A stretch of 64,000 nt of DNA. Source: Pyropia yezoensis. Its lineage: Eukaryota > Rhodophyta > Bangiophyceae > Bangiales > Bangiaceae. The stretch covers positions 16,341,186 through 16,405,185 of the forward strand of contig CM020620.1 in NCBI GenBank assembly GCA_009829735.1, given 5' to 3'. This document shows positions 31,687 through 42,350 of this stretch, piece after piece (positions within the stretch are counted from its first letter, which is position 1; every line of letters begins with the position of its first letter). The position numbers were made by a program, and so were the translations under genes. Under the pieces are notes generated by a model. That model had not been told where the DNA came from. It saw nothing but the letters and a program-made list of their open reading frames with translations, and did no database searches.

Positions 31687-34600
31687 TCAATCCTCTTGTT
31701 CCGCATCCGTTGCGGGTGAGCTCGTCTCGTCCCGAGGGTCTTGGTTGGCCCCGTCCTCTTGGTCCTCCTCCGTGTCCGACTCCAGAATCTTGCCGGCTCT
31801 GGCCACGGGAGTGCCCTCAATCCCGTTCCGACGCGTGTAGGCACAGACGTCCGCGATGGGTAGCCGGTTTGAGGGTTCCCATGTATCATCTGCTGGGTTA
31901 AAACCGAACCAGCGTACTCGCAGGTACAGGCGTCCATCTCTCCAGGCATGGTCGACAAACTTGACGTAGACAAATTCCCGACCTTCTTCTTGGGATAGCC
32001 AGGGTATCGCAGTCCGCTTACGCCGGGTCAAGTCCCGTTGGCTTGGCGGTGGAGCTCGGGTGACATGGTCGCTGCTCACCCGGTACGGAGAGCCATCCAC
32101 GTCTAGAAGGAAGGTCCAGCCATCCGTATTGAGAATCTCATAAGGTCCATCCGTCTTAGAGTCCAGCTTCCCCCGGGTCTTGCTATGGTTGTCCACAAAA
32201 ACCCAGTCGCCACCACCCAGTTCCTTGTTCTTTTCCCGGACACACTTGTCATAGTCCCGCTTGTATCGCTCCTGGGTCTTCGAGATTGACTCCTTGACTC
32301 TTGGGAGCAGGAGCTTTAGTTGTTCCAGGAACTCATCCTTTGCCTTGGGACCTGACTTCAGTGCAGGCTGGAGACCATCCGGTATTCTTTCCAGGGAGAA
32401 GTTGGTCAGCCGCCTTGGGGTGACAAAGTCGAGTGGAGCGACTCCCGTTGTCCGGTGAACTCGGGAGTTGTAGGCTAGAGTGAGGACAGCCAGGAGCTCG
32501 TCCCAGTCTTCTTGGTGCTCCTCCACGTAGTGCCGTAGCATGTCCACTAGGGTCCGGTTGAATCGTTCCACCTGGCCGTTCGTTTGAGGGTGGTACGTCG
32601 TGGTGTACAAGTTCTTGATGCCCATCAGGTCACAGACTCCTTGGAAGAACAGGGATGCAAACTGGGGACCGTTGTCGGTTAAGACGGAGTCTGGAGGGCC
32701 ATAGGCAGCTATCCAGTACTCGCAGAAGGCCGACGTGACATCCAGAGCCGTGATGGTCCTCAACGGGATTGCTCGAGTGAACTTGGAGAACCGGTCACAA
32801 ATGATGAGCAGGTATATGTTGCCACTGGAGGTCTCAGGTAGGGGCCCCAGGATGTCCATGCTTAAGCTTGCAAAGGGCTCCGCCGCAGGGAATAGGCGTA
32901 GCTTAGAAGTCTTCTTCCTCAGGGACAACCGGTTCCTTGCACAAGAAACACAAGCCTCGAGGTGCTTATGGACGTCACTTGCCATGGTTTCCCAGTAATA
33001 GTATCGTCGCATGGAAGCATACATCCTATTGTTACCAGGATGTCCGGCCTGGGGGGACGAGTGCTCCAGGCGTAGGATGTCAGCTCGTAGGCTCCGGGGT
33101 ACGTAGACTTGAGTTGCCCCATCGAAGGGTGACACCCGTACCAGGAGTCCGTCTGTAGACTCGGAGAAGCGACTGTTCCAGTTCAGGTCCATTTGGTGGC
33201 GAAGCTCCAAGCATTGAGGGTCCGTCAATTGTGCCTCCAGCATCCGGTGAATGGTTACCGGTTGATGAGCGTCAGGTGTCTCGTACAGGGGAGCGTGCCA
33301 GCCACGTCCGACATTCGGGAGGATGAAGCAAGGTATTTCCTCCGGGATAGGACCGGTATCGGCTGCAGGAGTCTCCAGCCGGGACATGGTGTCGGCGCAG
33401 TGGTGCTCCCTCCCTGCTCTGGTGCACACCTTGTACTTGAACTCCGAAAGGCGTAGGCGCCACCGGGCGACCCTTCCTTGACTGCTGTCCATGCATAGCA
33501 GCCACCTTAGACTGGCGTGGTCCGTCCGGATGAGGAACTCTTGTCCTTCAAGATATGGACGTAACAGGAAGCAAGCCCAGACGACCGCCAAGCACTCGCG
33601 CTCGGTCGTGGAATAGTTCTTCTCGGCTGGAGTCAAGACGCGACTGTAGTAGCCTATCGGGAGGAAGTGCCCATCAGGTTGCTGCTGGAGTAGTGAGCAC
33701 CCCACCTGGACGCCACAGGCGTCAGTCTCCAGAACAAACTGACCCTCCCGCTTGGGTAACGCCAGTACTGGGGTGGTGGTCAGGCGCTTCTTGAGCTCTT
33801 CGAAGGCTGCTGTCTGCTTCTCGTCGAACACCGGGAGTTGTGCTGGAAGCTTCTTGCTAGTAAGCTTGGTCAAGGGCCGGGCAATCAGAGCGTAGTCTCG
33901 TACGAACCGGCGGTAGACGTTGCACATACCCAGGAAGCTCTTGAGTTCCGTCTGGGTTTTAGGTTGCCGTGCATGCCGGAGGGCCTTGATGTTCTTCTCG
34001 TTGACTCGGAGCTCCCCCGGACTCAGCACGTGCCCCAGGTACTCCACCTCAGTCTCAAACAGGTGGCACTTCTCGGCCTTGAGGGTAACTCCAGCCTTGG
34101 ACAGGAGGGCCAGGACCTCTCGAAGGTGCTCCAGGTGTTCCGCTGGGGTCTTGGAGAAAACAATGATGTCGTCCAGGTAGACCAAACATGTTCTCCACCT
34201 TAGCCCCGACAGGATGATGTCGATGGCTCTCTGGAAGGTTGCCGGAGCATTAGTGAGACCAAAAGGGAGACGCTTGCACCGGAATAGTCCCAGGTGGCAC
34301 GTGAAGGTAGTCTTGTCCTTGTCCTCGTCAGCCAGAGGGATCTGCCAGTAACCGGCATTACAATCCAGCGTCGAGAAGAGGGTGGCATCACCAAGAAAGT
34401 CGAGGCAATCATCCATCCGGGGTATCGGGTATACATCCTTGACTGTCATCTCGTTCAGGCGTCTGTAGTCAACGCAGAAACGGAAGTGACCGCCAGGTTT
34501 CGGGACGACTACCACCGGGAAAGCCCACTCGCCATCAGACGGCTCGATAACATCCATCTTGAGCATCTTGTTAACCTGCTTCTCAATCTCATCCCGGCGA

Positions 34601-35646
34601 TGAGGTCCAGCCCGGTATGGGTGCATGTGCACTGGTTTGGCATCTGGCTTGAGTTGAATCCGGTGTAGGGTGGCGTCCATCTTGCCCAGCTCTCCGGACC
34701 ACAGGTGCCGATGTTCCTGGAGAAGCTTCTCCAGTGCCTCCTTCAAGTCGAGAGGGACGTTTTCTTGGTTGACCTTCGGCATCCCGGGCGGTGCTTGTTC
34801 GGGCTTCGGAGTAGTACGGCCAGCCTGCTCTTGTTCCGGAGATATGTCTAAGGCCGTCAAGTTGGATGCCAGCTCTTGTTGCAGGTTGAAGAGGTCTTCC
34901 TTGCTCATAGCGCGGGCGGACCCCCGGTAAGGCTCTGCTGTACCAACTCGAGTGCCCTTGGCGAGGGTTATTGGCTTCCGGCTCACGTTGATGATCAGCA
35001 CCGAGAACGGGGTGTGCCTCTCCACCTTCTTGTGGTGTCCGTGGGCTAGGTATAATCGGTGTTTCGCCAGAAATTCCTTGCGTCCGTAGATCAGGCATTG
35101 ACCTGCAGTCCGGGTCGTGACTTGAACCTTGGTCTCCGAGCGAGGAGGTAGGAGCACCGGTTTGATGAGGGTCAAGGTAGAGGGTGGGATGCGTTCCTTC
35201 TGGTTCTTGGCCACACGAACCTTGGTGTCCAGGTGCTCCAGCACTGGTGACACAAACCCATGGTTGAACTGCACCTTTCCTTCTCCGGGTAGGATGCTCT
35301 TGACATGCTGCTTCTGGAAGTCCCAGCCTAGGATGAGGGGGACTGATAAGGTCTTGACTACTAGAAAAAAAAAAAGAATTGGTTCATTGTTGACATAGAT
35401 GGCGACGGGAAGGCGGCCAAGCGGTCGTAGGGTTTGACCTGATGCGTCTACAATCCGGGTCTTGGTAGGCGCTCTCCAGGCATGTCGACGCCAGCCCGGA
35501 GGTAACAGGTTCTCAGTGATGACGCTTGGTCCGGCTCCCGTGTCGACCACCGGCGTAACAGCTTGGGGGAGGCTATCCCCCACACGCATACGAGCATTAA
35601 TCTTGAGGTTTTCCTTACGCAGGACGAGCAAGGTCCCCTTGAACAA
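31687..35646 (-). CDS. pol of element E (protease, RT, RNase H, integrase, chromodomain)
   Basis: A frame of about 1319 codons. Protease is VVDTGAGPSV near residue 34. RT has FCVDYRRLNEMT and catalytic YLDD in LVYLDDIIVFS. RNase H has LETDACGVQVGC. The integrase zinc finger has SSPQAGHPGNN and CVSCARN. The integrase D, D, E set lies in SMDILGPLP, LTDNGPQ and GQVERFNR. A C-terminal chromodomain has VRWFGFNPADDTWEPSN. No ATG is found at its 5' end, so expression is presumably by frameshift or read-through from gag, as is usual for the family. Confidence 0.92.
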   Translation of the reverse strand: MFKGTLLVLRKENLKINARMRVGDSLPQAVTPVVDTGAGPSVITENLLPPGWRRHAWRAPTKTRIVDASGQTLRPLGRLPVAIYVNNEPILFFFLVVKTLSVPLILGWDFQKQHVKSILPGEGKVQFNHGFVSPVLEHLDTKVRVAKNQKERIPPSTLTLIKPVLLPPRSETKVQVTTRTAGQCLIYGRKEFLAKHRLYLAHGHHKKVERHTPFSVLIINVSRKPITLAKGTRVGTAEPYRGSARAMSKEDLFNLQQELASNLTALDISPEQEQAGRTTPKPEQAPPGMPKVNQENVPLDLKEALEKLLQEHRHLWSGELGKMDATLHRIQLKPDAKPVHMHPYRAGPHRRDEIEKQVNKMLKMDVIEPSDGEWAFPVVVVPKPGGHFRFCVDYRRLNEMTVKDVYPIPRMDDCLDFLGDATLFSTLDCNAGYWQIPLADEDKDKTTFTCHLGLFRCKRLPFGLTNAPATFQRAIDIILSGLRWRTCLVYLDDIIVFSKTPAEHLEHLREVLALLSKAGVTLKAEKCHLFETEVEYLGHVLSPGELRVNEKNIKALRHARQPKTQTELKSFLGMCNVYRRFVRDYALIARPLTKLTSKKLPAQLPVFDEKQTAAFEELKKRLTTTPVLALPKREGQFVLETDACGVQVGCSLLQQQPDGHFLPIGYYSRVLTPAEKNYSTTERECLAVVWACFLLRPYLEGQEFLIRTDHASLRWLLCMDSSQGRVARWRLRLSEFKYKVCTRAGREHHCADTMSRLETPAADTGPIPEEIPCFILPNVGRGWHAPLYETPDAHQPVTIHRMLEAQLTDPQCLELRHQMDLNWNSRFSESTDGLLVRVSPFDGATQVYVPRSLRADILRLEHSSPQAGHPGNNRMYASMRRYYYWETMASDVHKHLEACVSCARNRLSLRKKTSKLRLFPAAEPFASLSMDILGPLPETSSGNIYLLIICDRFSKFTRAIPLRTITALDVTSAFCEYWIAAYGPPDSVLTDNGPQFASLFFQGVCDLMGIKNLYTTTYHPQTNGQVERFNRTLVDMLRHYVEEHQEDWDELLAVLTLAYNSRVHRTTGVAPLDFVTPRRLTNFSLERIPDGLQPALKSGPKAKDEFLEQLKLLLPRVKESISKTQERYKRDYDKCVREKNKELGGGDWVFVDNHSKTRGKLDSKTDGPYEILNTDGWTFLLDVDGSPYRVSSDHVTRAPPPSQRDLTRRKRTAIPWLSQEEGREFVYVKFVDHAWRDGRLYLRVRWFGFNPADDTWEPSNRLPIADVCAYTRRNGIEGTPVARAGKILESDTEEDQEDGANQDPRDETSSPATDAEQED

Positions 35647-35774
35647 ACAGGGTGTCCAGGCGGCTACCGGTTGAGCAGGTAACTGCCGTCCTTTCTCCCG
35701 GCACGCAAGGGGAGAACAGGTAGAAGTACCCTGCCGTTGGAGATTCGGGAAGACACTTGGGGAGAGCGCCTGCC

Positions 35775-37535
35775 CTACTCGTTTCCCGGCTCCGAGGAGT
35801 CCTTAGAGGTTTCGGTCTCCAGGTCAAAGTCCGTAGGAGCTTCCCTTGCCAGAGCCTCCGTGATGCTCTGTAAGGTTGCCACTCGGATGGCATGTACCTG
35901 TGCCTTGTCCATCTTGGAGGGTGCCCGCCGGTCAGCCCAGTTGACCGCCTTTGCAAACACCAGTCCTTGACGCTTGAGTTTCTCCTGGAGATCCTCGGGA
36001 ATGGTCGGGCACTGGTAGGACATATGATCCTCCTTCTGGCACAGCCAGCAAGACCGGAACCGCTGGTTCCTGATCTGCTTGGGGGCGACCAGGGAAGGTT
36101 GCTCCTTAGAAACGAAGCCGCCCCACTTGTCCCTTGACTCCATGGGTGAGGCCTCGCCAACTGCGAGTACCGGTACAGGGCTATCACCTCCCTTATACTT
36201 GTCGGGTCCGGGACGAACTCGCGACAACGGCTTGGGGGTTGATACCATAGGAGCCTGGAGGGCCTTGGCTTGCCGGTGCTTGCCCTGGGTATAGGCCATC
36301 AACTGCTGGAAGGTATGTTCTTGATGTTCCTGGTTGTAGTTCTCCGCATCCACTTGAAGATATTCAGGAAGCCCCTCCGAGAAGATCATCTTGAGCCTGT
36401 CCTCAGGGTAAACGTTGCCACAAGCATCGCTCATCTCCCGGACACGACGGGCGAACGCCTCTGGAGTCTCTTGTCTCTCCATGGTTGCCCGGTTCAGCCT
36501 ACCGACTGCCTTACGCAGGGAGTCCGCGTCTGCGTAGTTGGACAGGAGCCAGTTGACCGCCTCCGGATAACTCGCGACGGTACGTCCAACAATGTGCCCG
36601 GCAGAGTCTGGTAGAACCTGTGCAAACCGCTGTTCCGCTTCTCCGGTCATGAAGTTAACCAGGAGATAGAGAGCCTTGCCCTCGGACACATCGTTGTCAT
36701 TGCATGCCTTGACAAACCGGCGCAGGAAGGCAAAGATAAGCGCCGGTCTCTTCCCGGAAAACTTAGGATGTCCCCCAAAGCTCGGCTGCATTCGCCGGTT
36801 CAGGGATGCCATCTTCTTGGCCATCTTCCAGGTGTAACCTTGGTCTTGGTTCTCCAGCCGGTAGTTACCCCAATACGTGACCTTGTTCAGGGTGGCATCT
36901 CCCACTTGGTGGGCAGGGAAGTCGAACTCGACTAGCCTGCGCCGGGTAGGACCGGGAGATGCATCCCAGTCATATCCCTCCTCAGAGCTGGAGGAACTGG
37001 TCTCGCTGGTGCTAGAGCGACGGCGACGACGCCGACGCCTATGGCTGCTCCGGTCACCGGTCTTGGAGCTCCCCGCCCCATAGGACGCAAGGGGAGGAAA
37101 AGCTTGGCCGGTCCCAGGAGTCGAAGTCTCAGGAAGACCCGTAGAACCAGTCACAGCGGTGCCTCTGGCACTGCCAGTGCCCACAGGAAGAGGTGTATAC
37201 ACCCAGCTGCCATGTGTGGGTCCAGGAGTAAACACACCAGGGGCTATCCCTGGAGGTTGAAGAGTAGAACCGACAGGAGGGAGACGTCTGCTGCGAGCGG
37301 ACTCAAACGCCGTTGACCCCGGGGTGGCTCCCACAGGAGGAACAGCCGGAGGAACGGGAGCAGGCGGTACTTGGCCGCCTGTAGACTCCAGTCCACTACC
37401 GGATGTCACGCCCAGGTCTGCTTCACCCGTAGGGAGAACGCCGGGTTGGGCACCGTCCCCCGCGGTGACCAGGGATGCGTCAAGGGACGCGGGGTCTACC
37501 CCTTCGGGCACCGTCGTGCCAGGGAGGGTAGCCAT
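35775..37535 (-). CDS. gag of element E
   Basis: 586 residues from the ATG at 37535. A Pro/Thr/Gly-rich N-terminus and an Arg/Ser-rich patch precede a capsid-like helical domain containing KACNDNDVSEGKALYLLVNF. Near the end is a zinc knuckle, CWLCQKEDHMSYQC. The related motif KACNDNDVSEG in the gag of element B shows that B and E share ancestry. Confidence 0.88.
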   Translation of the reverse strand: MATLPGTTVPEGVDPASLDASLVTAGDGAQPGVLPTGEADLGVTSGSGLESTGGQVPPAPVPPAVPPVGATPGSTAFESARSRRLPPVGSTLQPPGIAPGVFTPGPTHGSWVYTPLPVGTGSARGTAVTGSTGLPETSTPGTGQAFPPLASYGAGSSKTGDRSSHRRRRRRRRSSTSETSSSSSEEGYDWDASPGPTRRRLVEFDFPAHQVGDATLNKVTYWGNYRLENQDQGYTWKMAKKMASLNRRMQPSFGGHPKFSGKRPALIFAFLRRFVKACNDNDVSEGKALYLLVNFMTGEAEQRFAQVLPDSAGHIVGRTVASYPEAVNWLLSNYADADSLRKAVGRLNRATMERQETPEAFARRVREMSDACGNVYPEDRLKMIFSEGLPEYLQVDAENYNQEHQEHTFQQLMAYTQGKHRQAKALQAPMVSTPKPLSRVRPGPDKYKGGDSPVPVLAVGEASPMESRDKWGGFVSKEQPSLVAPKQIRNQRFRSCWLCQKEDHMSYQCPTIPEDLQEKLKRQGLVFAKAVNWADRRAPSKMDKAQVHAIRVATLQSITEALAREAPTDFDLETETSKDSSEPGNE

Positions 37536-37722
37536 GTCGGTCTCTTGACAGCCACAGTCCAGTTACCTGCGTGTCCAAAGATCGCAAGACCACAAGAGAG
37601 GGGTTGGAGAGCCAGGAATGGGGTTCCCGTGAACGGGTGCAAATAATTCCCAAACCACAGAAAAAGACAGAATAGGAACAACGCAACCGCTGCTCCCAAA
37701 TGTCTCTTCTCAAACACTCCAA

Positions 37723-37740
37723 TCCCCTGCTGCTCCACCA
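37723..37740 (-). other. Primer-binding site of element E
   Basis: TGGTGGAGCAGCAGGGGA on the minus strand, four bases inside the 5' LTR. Confidence 0.85.
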
Positions 37741-37744
37741 AATA

Positions 37745-38316
37745 TGTGGTATAAAACTCGATCCTCTCAGACACGTGTCAATATCCCTCGGGGGAAAGGG
37801 ACAGGTAACGCAGAAAGGGGAACTACGAGAATGGTATGCCTGTTGCCTCACGTGCCTGCTTGCAGGGCAAACAGATACGCACGGTAGTGCACACGGGGAA
37901 GAGGAAAGCAAACGCGCAGTTGTCTTTTTCCCTGAGGGCGCGGGCCGAGGGCGCCTCGCTGTCCCTCTTAACGTGCATCTGGGGGAACCCCGGCACGTTG
38001 GCCCGGTAGCCCCCCCATAACCCCGAGTGGCCCCGACCCGAGTCTAACCTCGTCAGGTCGGGGGCCACTATCACTACTAATTCTATTCCCACTCACTAAT
38101 CTCACACTCAAATTCTCTCAAATCAAGTCCCTCACAAATATGCAAAAACACATCAGAAATCCCTCTCTCGCGTGTGGATAGCGTAGTCCACCGCATCCCA
38201 GTGCCGGGCACGGGCCACGGCCGCCAACCATCGCCACACGGCGGGCGTGTTCTGGCACCTGGTGCCCTCTGGTTGCAGTCCCGGGTCGGCGCCAAGTCGG
38301 GGCCAGGGATGCTACA
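37745..38316 (-). repeat. 5' LTR of element E (572 bp)
   Basis: Identical by eye to the LTR at 28667-29238. It is bounded outside by the target duplication AGGAG (38317-38321). Confidence 0.93.
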
Positions 38317-38947
38317 AGGAGGTCGTCCTCGCCCCCGGGTACCTGGGGGTCCGACATGGTGCAACCGGGGTGGCAGGGGCGCCCCTTGCAGAAAAGCCGA
38401 GGCCGGCTCGACCCGGTACAGAGAACGCTCGCACGGACGAGCCAGGGAAGCGCGGGCACCCGCGCTTATAACCACACAGCTGGGCACCAGCGATAGGGAA
38501 GCGCGGGACGACCCGCGCCAGCCGACCTACGAGGGCGCTCCCGCCAGGCACCTGGGGCGGGGCCACGCCCCCCCCACACGGGGTAATCGAGGGGGGGTCA
38601 CCCCCAACCGCCCCCACGTAACGCGGGCAGCCCCCGCCCCCCACTCAATCGTCCACACGAGAGGGGCCCCCCTACCACCAGGCACCTGGTGGCGGATCCG
38701 CTTGCACCATCCCTCGGAAAGGGGGGTCGTGAACAGAAACCCGCATCGGGAATCTAACGGTCCGGAAAACGGATCGTGTGTGTACCACACAAAGGGGGGC
38801 ACCCCCCCCAGACAACCTCGAAAAGGGGTGTCTGTCGTGACGGGGCGCAAAGCCCCACCCGACGGGTAAACGGTCACGCGACCCACTTACATTCGGTAAC
38901 CCGAATGCAACTCGACCCGAGGACGGGCCGAATCTAAGGGGGGGATG

Positions 38948-39310
38948 TGTAGCAATATGGTTGTCCGTATTGTGACCCTAATATTAGGGGGGCTACTTCT
39001 AATCCTTGGCTTTCAATTTGAGAGTCCGTACTGGTCACGGTATCTATAAGTTACGTATGACCAGAGGGACTTGCATCTTGGGGTGGAGGGTAGTTAGTAG
39101 TGTCTCCGAGGGTTTACAACGAGGGGGCCGGTGGCGAATCCACCGCCGGCCAAGGTAGAAGAACAAACCCCTCCCATTTGGGCTCCCATCTTGGTCCCGT
39201 GGCTTGCGCTCCAAGGACAGCAACCTTGGCCTCCCGGTGACGTTGGTGCCGATCCCCCTTGGTGAGAGTTCCCTGAGAGTGGACGTGCGACGGATCCCTA
39301 TTGTGCTACA
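38948..39310 (+). repeat. LTR 3 of element C
   Basis: The right-hand 363-bp LTR is preceded by the purine tract and followed directly by the target duplication CATGG and by the resumed sequence of element B. It differs from LTR 1 at about two positions. Confidence 0.93.
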
Positions 39311-40246
39311 CATGGCCTCCTCTCCAGCCTGAGGCAAATCCTCAAGGGGGGCCTCATGAACAGGGCCCTCATAGGGAACGGCGAGGCCGACAGCAAAGTT
39401 CTTAGGAAGATTCACGGGCCTCTCGGTCAGGTTGGTCAGGTAGAGCCGGAAATCTTCGTTGGCCTCGATGGTGGCCAGCGCATTGTGCAATCGGAGCCCC
39501 TTCCTGACCAGCTTATCGGGGCGCTCATAAAGCAAGCACGTCCCATTGGACCCACACTTCACGAAGGCGGCTTGAACTGACCTCGAGGCCAGAGTCACCC
39601 CCTTTGAAGGGTATAGGGCCGCCGGGTCGCGCTTGACCGGGTTTCCTCGGACCGGGAGGGCCTTGGGCTTCTTGCCATCCCACGACCTCTTGGCATACGT
39701 CAGGTCTCCATTGGCCCACAACACCGCCTCGGAACCAGGATAAATGGCCTTCACATAATCCTTCTGGAAGTCAAGGCCAAGGATGAGAGGAACCGATGGG
39801 GCCTTGACGACCAGAAACTCGAACACCATGGCCTTCCCATTCACAATGGCCGACAATTCAAGGAGACCGCGGCCCTTGAGCAACTGGCCCGACGCATCAC
39901 AGGCATGAGTCGACTTGGGGGCCCGTGACGCCAGGTTCTGCCATCCCGCAGGGAGGATGTCTTCGCTCACGACGCTTGGCCCAGCCCCGATATCCAATAT
40001 GGCCGTTATGGTCCTGGGAGCCTCTTGGTCCACTCTCACAGAGACATCAATCGCAACATTCTTCTTACGAAAAACAAGTAGGGTCCCCTTGAACCCATAG
40101 GGCCTCTTCATACCCGACCGTCGTTGAAGCCAGGACTTGGACCGTGGGCCAAGGCGTGAAGAGCACATCAAGGGGCCTTTAAACGCAGTACATAGTGACG
40201 CATGCATGGGTACAATTGGTCCCTGGAAGATCTCCGGGAACCCCAA
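39311..40246 (-). pseudogene. Protease-bearing start of pol, element B
   Basis: On the minus strand the frame contains FKGTLLVFRKKN, similar to the start of E pol, then the protease-like loop LDIGAGPSVV and the flap-side motif VPLILGLDFQKDY. It ends where element C inserted. It is a fossil. Confidence 0.75.
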
Positions 40247-40311
40247 CGAAGTAACAAACGCATCAACACCGTCCCGACGGGGGGGCTTGGGACCCTTCGG
40301 CCCACCCCCCG

Positions 40312-41794
40312 TTAGTCTTTTCCCGAAGGGGCCACCTTGGGCGGGTTCTCGGCAGTCGGGGTCTCTTCGGGGCCAAGCTCATCATCCGAGTCATTAATCC
40401 CCTTGCACAGGGCCTGTACCATGGCCATTCGAGTTCGACGATGGAAGTTATGATCCGCACGGGGCCCTACTTCCGTCGACTGGCTTCGACCCCTCGTGGC
40501 GTGGAGGAAGTTATCCCGGGCCTGGATGACCGTCGCGCGCTGGCCTTCCGTCAATATGCGGCACTGGTGACCCATGTGGCCCACCTCCCAGCAGAGGTAA
40601 CATCGGAAGGGTCTGCGACTATCCGCGGACCGGGCTCCCGCGGGTCGTGGGGTAGGAGCCGGGGCCAGAGCCGGCTTGGCGACCACCAACTTCTCCGGTT
40701 CGATCTCAGGGGACTTCTTGACCGGCATCGGTGGGTCCGTGGGGCCCACTGCCATCAACTGCGGACCTCCGAGGGATCGCTTGGCCTAAAAAAAAAGCAT
40801 CGGTCCGTAAGTAATCTGGGAGGCCTTGAATCAGCTGTTGCTTCATGGTCCCTTCCGAATGGATGTTCCCACAGGCCTCAGTGAGCCCGCGGAGTCGGAC
40901 CGCGAACGCCTCGACCGTCTCTTCCGGACCCTTAGTGGCCCTGCTGAATCGGTCCTGGGCAAGAGCCAACGTATGCGGCTCCGCATAAGTTTCCAGGAAC
41001 CAGTTCACAGCCTCCGGGAAACTGGTGATAGAGGCCCCTCCGGACGCGCTAGTGGAGTCTGGAAGGGCCCGTGCGTATCGTAGCTCCGCATCGCCCGAGA
41101 GGAACTGAGGAATCACGTATAGGGCCATCCCCTCGGACACGTCGTTATCGTTACAGGCCTTCACTAGCTTACGGAGCCACGAGAACACCACCAGGCCCTC
41201 TTGGCCAGAGAAATTCGGTTGGCCGGTGACGGAGTGCTTTATATTGCGGGCCACCCGGCCCATCTTGCGAGCCTCGCGTGTCCCATACGTGGCCTTCTTG
41301 TTACGCAACCGATAGGTCCGGTAATCCAGGACCCGAGCAAATCGGTCATCAGAACAACTAATCACAGCAGGCTCGACGCGCGTGTCCCCACGGCCCTGTC
41401 GGTTCTCTCGGCCAGAGGCCGACGTCGAAGTGGTCCCACAAGACGATGATGAGGAGGAAGACGATCGGGACCGACGACGACGGGACCGGCGGCGATGGGA
41501 ACGAGAATGTTTGGTCCCACTACGATCATGTGACCCAGCTTGGCCAGCAGGACTCTGGCTTAAGGCCTGGGACACAGAGGCCAATATCTCATCACGGAAC
41601 GACTCCAGAACCGAATGGATCTCACCTGACCCAAGAACCTCGGTCGGGAGCGGAACGCTGGCCCCATCAGGAGCCCCGGATCCCAAAGAAGCATGGGTCC
41701 CCCGGCCGACCACAGGCTCAACGTAGCCTGGCCAACTGGGGCCCGGATCGCCAGCGCGAGGGCCTGCCTGCAACAGGCGGCCAAAACGCCACAT
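40312..41794 (-). pseudogene. gag region of element B
   Basis: It contains an Arg/Ser-rich N-terminal patch, the capsid-like motif KACNDNDVSEGMALYVIPQF, and a CCHC zinc knuckle CYLCWEVGHMGHQC near 40,570-40,610. A homopolymer A run of 9 lies near 40,788. About one break is apparent. It is more closely related to E and D gag than to C or A gag. Confidence 0.75.
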
Positions 41795-42126
41795 CCCTAC
41801 CTGTTCTTTCCTGCCCTCTCTGTAGTTTCTGTGTTTCTATGATTCCGGGTCCCACAGGCCACTTACGCTACACTCCCCAACGCGTGCACTTTCCGGTCGT
41901 GCCGCAGTGGGACCCTAAGAAGCTCGACGCGAAGCAAAGGATACGCTCGCACAGTGCGTGGCTTCAAAGCGCTTCATGCGTGAAGTCGGCCGCTCGCTCG
42001 AAGACCAGCTCCCTCGTCGGGGGCAGCAGTCCCCATGGGTCGGAGTTCGACCCCCAACCAACCCGTCCGCTTTGGATGGTGGCGGATCGTGCGGAAGATG
42101 GTAATTTTGGCCCGAAAAGCTTTCCC

Positions 42127-42350
42127 GGAATCCTCAGCCGCCTGAAGTTGTAGTTTACTCGCGGTGGAGGAAGTTTGTTCGCATCTAAGAGGTGGATTAG
42201 AGCACGAGAAGCTTCAGTGACTGCGATTTGATTCCAAAATGCGCCGAGGCAGCGCCATCCGACTTTTGCGCCAGTCGGGATGTACGAGGCAGTGGGTTAG
42301 GTGCCTGGGCGGTACCTTTGGTGCATCATCAAGAATCTTGCCGATCAAAG
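42127..42350 (+). repeat. Diverged direct repeat X, copy 1
   Basis: It starts GGAATCCTCAGCCGCCTGAA and later has a block like CAGTGGGTTAGGTGCCTGG and GATCAAAGATGG. The same blocks in the same order occur in 43121-43470 with substitutions and length changes. It could be terminal repeats of an old element or an interspersed repeat. Confidence 0.55.

Larger units (their letters stand above)
28667..38316 (-). mobile_element. Element E, Ty3/gypsy chromovirus-like element with antisense ORF
   Basis: A 9650-bp minus-strand element inserted into the antisense ORF region of element C unit 2, with target duplication AGGAG (28662-28666 and 38317-38321). From right to left it has a 5' LTR, a primer-binding site, gag, pol with chromodomain, an ORF on the opposite strand, a purine tract and a 3' LTR. 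Its LTRs look identical over 572 bp, so it is very young and the last insertion in this nest. It looks whole. Confidence 0.93.
25860..38357 (-). pseudogene. Antisense ORF region of element C, unit 2, split by a solo LTR and by element E
   Basis: The same antisense region as in unit 1, with its ATG at 38357 and its C-terminal end at 25860. It holds the solo LTR at 26466-26933 and is cut a second time by the 9.65-kb element E (28667-38316) shortly after its start. The sequence on either side of E is nearly identical to unit 1. Confidence 0.7.
7577..39310 (+). mobile_element. Element C, tandem LTR-internal-LTR-internal-LTR insertion in B
   Basis: Three 363-bp LTRs (7577-7939, 18435-18797, 38948-39310) separate two nearly identical internal regions with a 10,858-bp period. 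The whole array is flanked by the 5-bp duplication CATGG (7572-7576 and 39311-39315), so it occupies one target site in element B. Each unit has a primer-binding site, gag, pol with chromodomain, a hairpin cluster, a long antisense ORF holding a solo LTR of family A, and a purine tract (AAGGGGGGGATG) before the next LTR. The second unit contains element E. The two units differ at roughly a couple of dozen visible positions. Both look largely whole apart from the insertions. Confidence 0.92.
39311..41794 (-). mobile_element. Element B, right piece (gag and protease)
   Basis: The 5' half of the minus-strand element B resumes at the CATGG duplication after LTR 3 of element C. It holds gag and the beginning of pol. 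No 5' LTR or primer-binding site is seen to the right of about 41,800, so B has lost both ends. It is broken, with a few interruptions. Confidence 0.82.

Noticed and set aside
41881-42153. Possible missing N-terminal histone coding to the right of element B
   Set aside because: A minus-strand string (LLPPTRELVFERAADF) resembles H3 helix 1 only faintly and is followed by a stop, so it is not enough to call.
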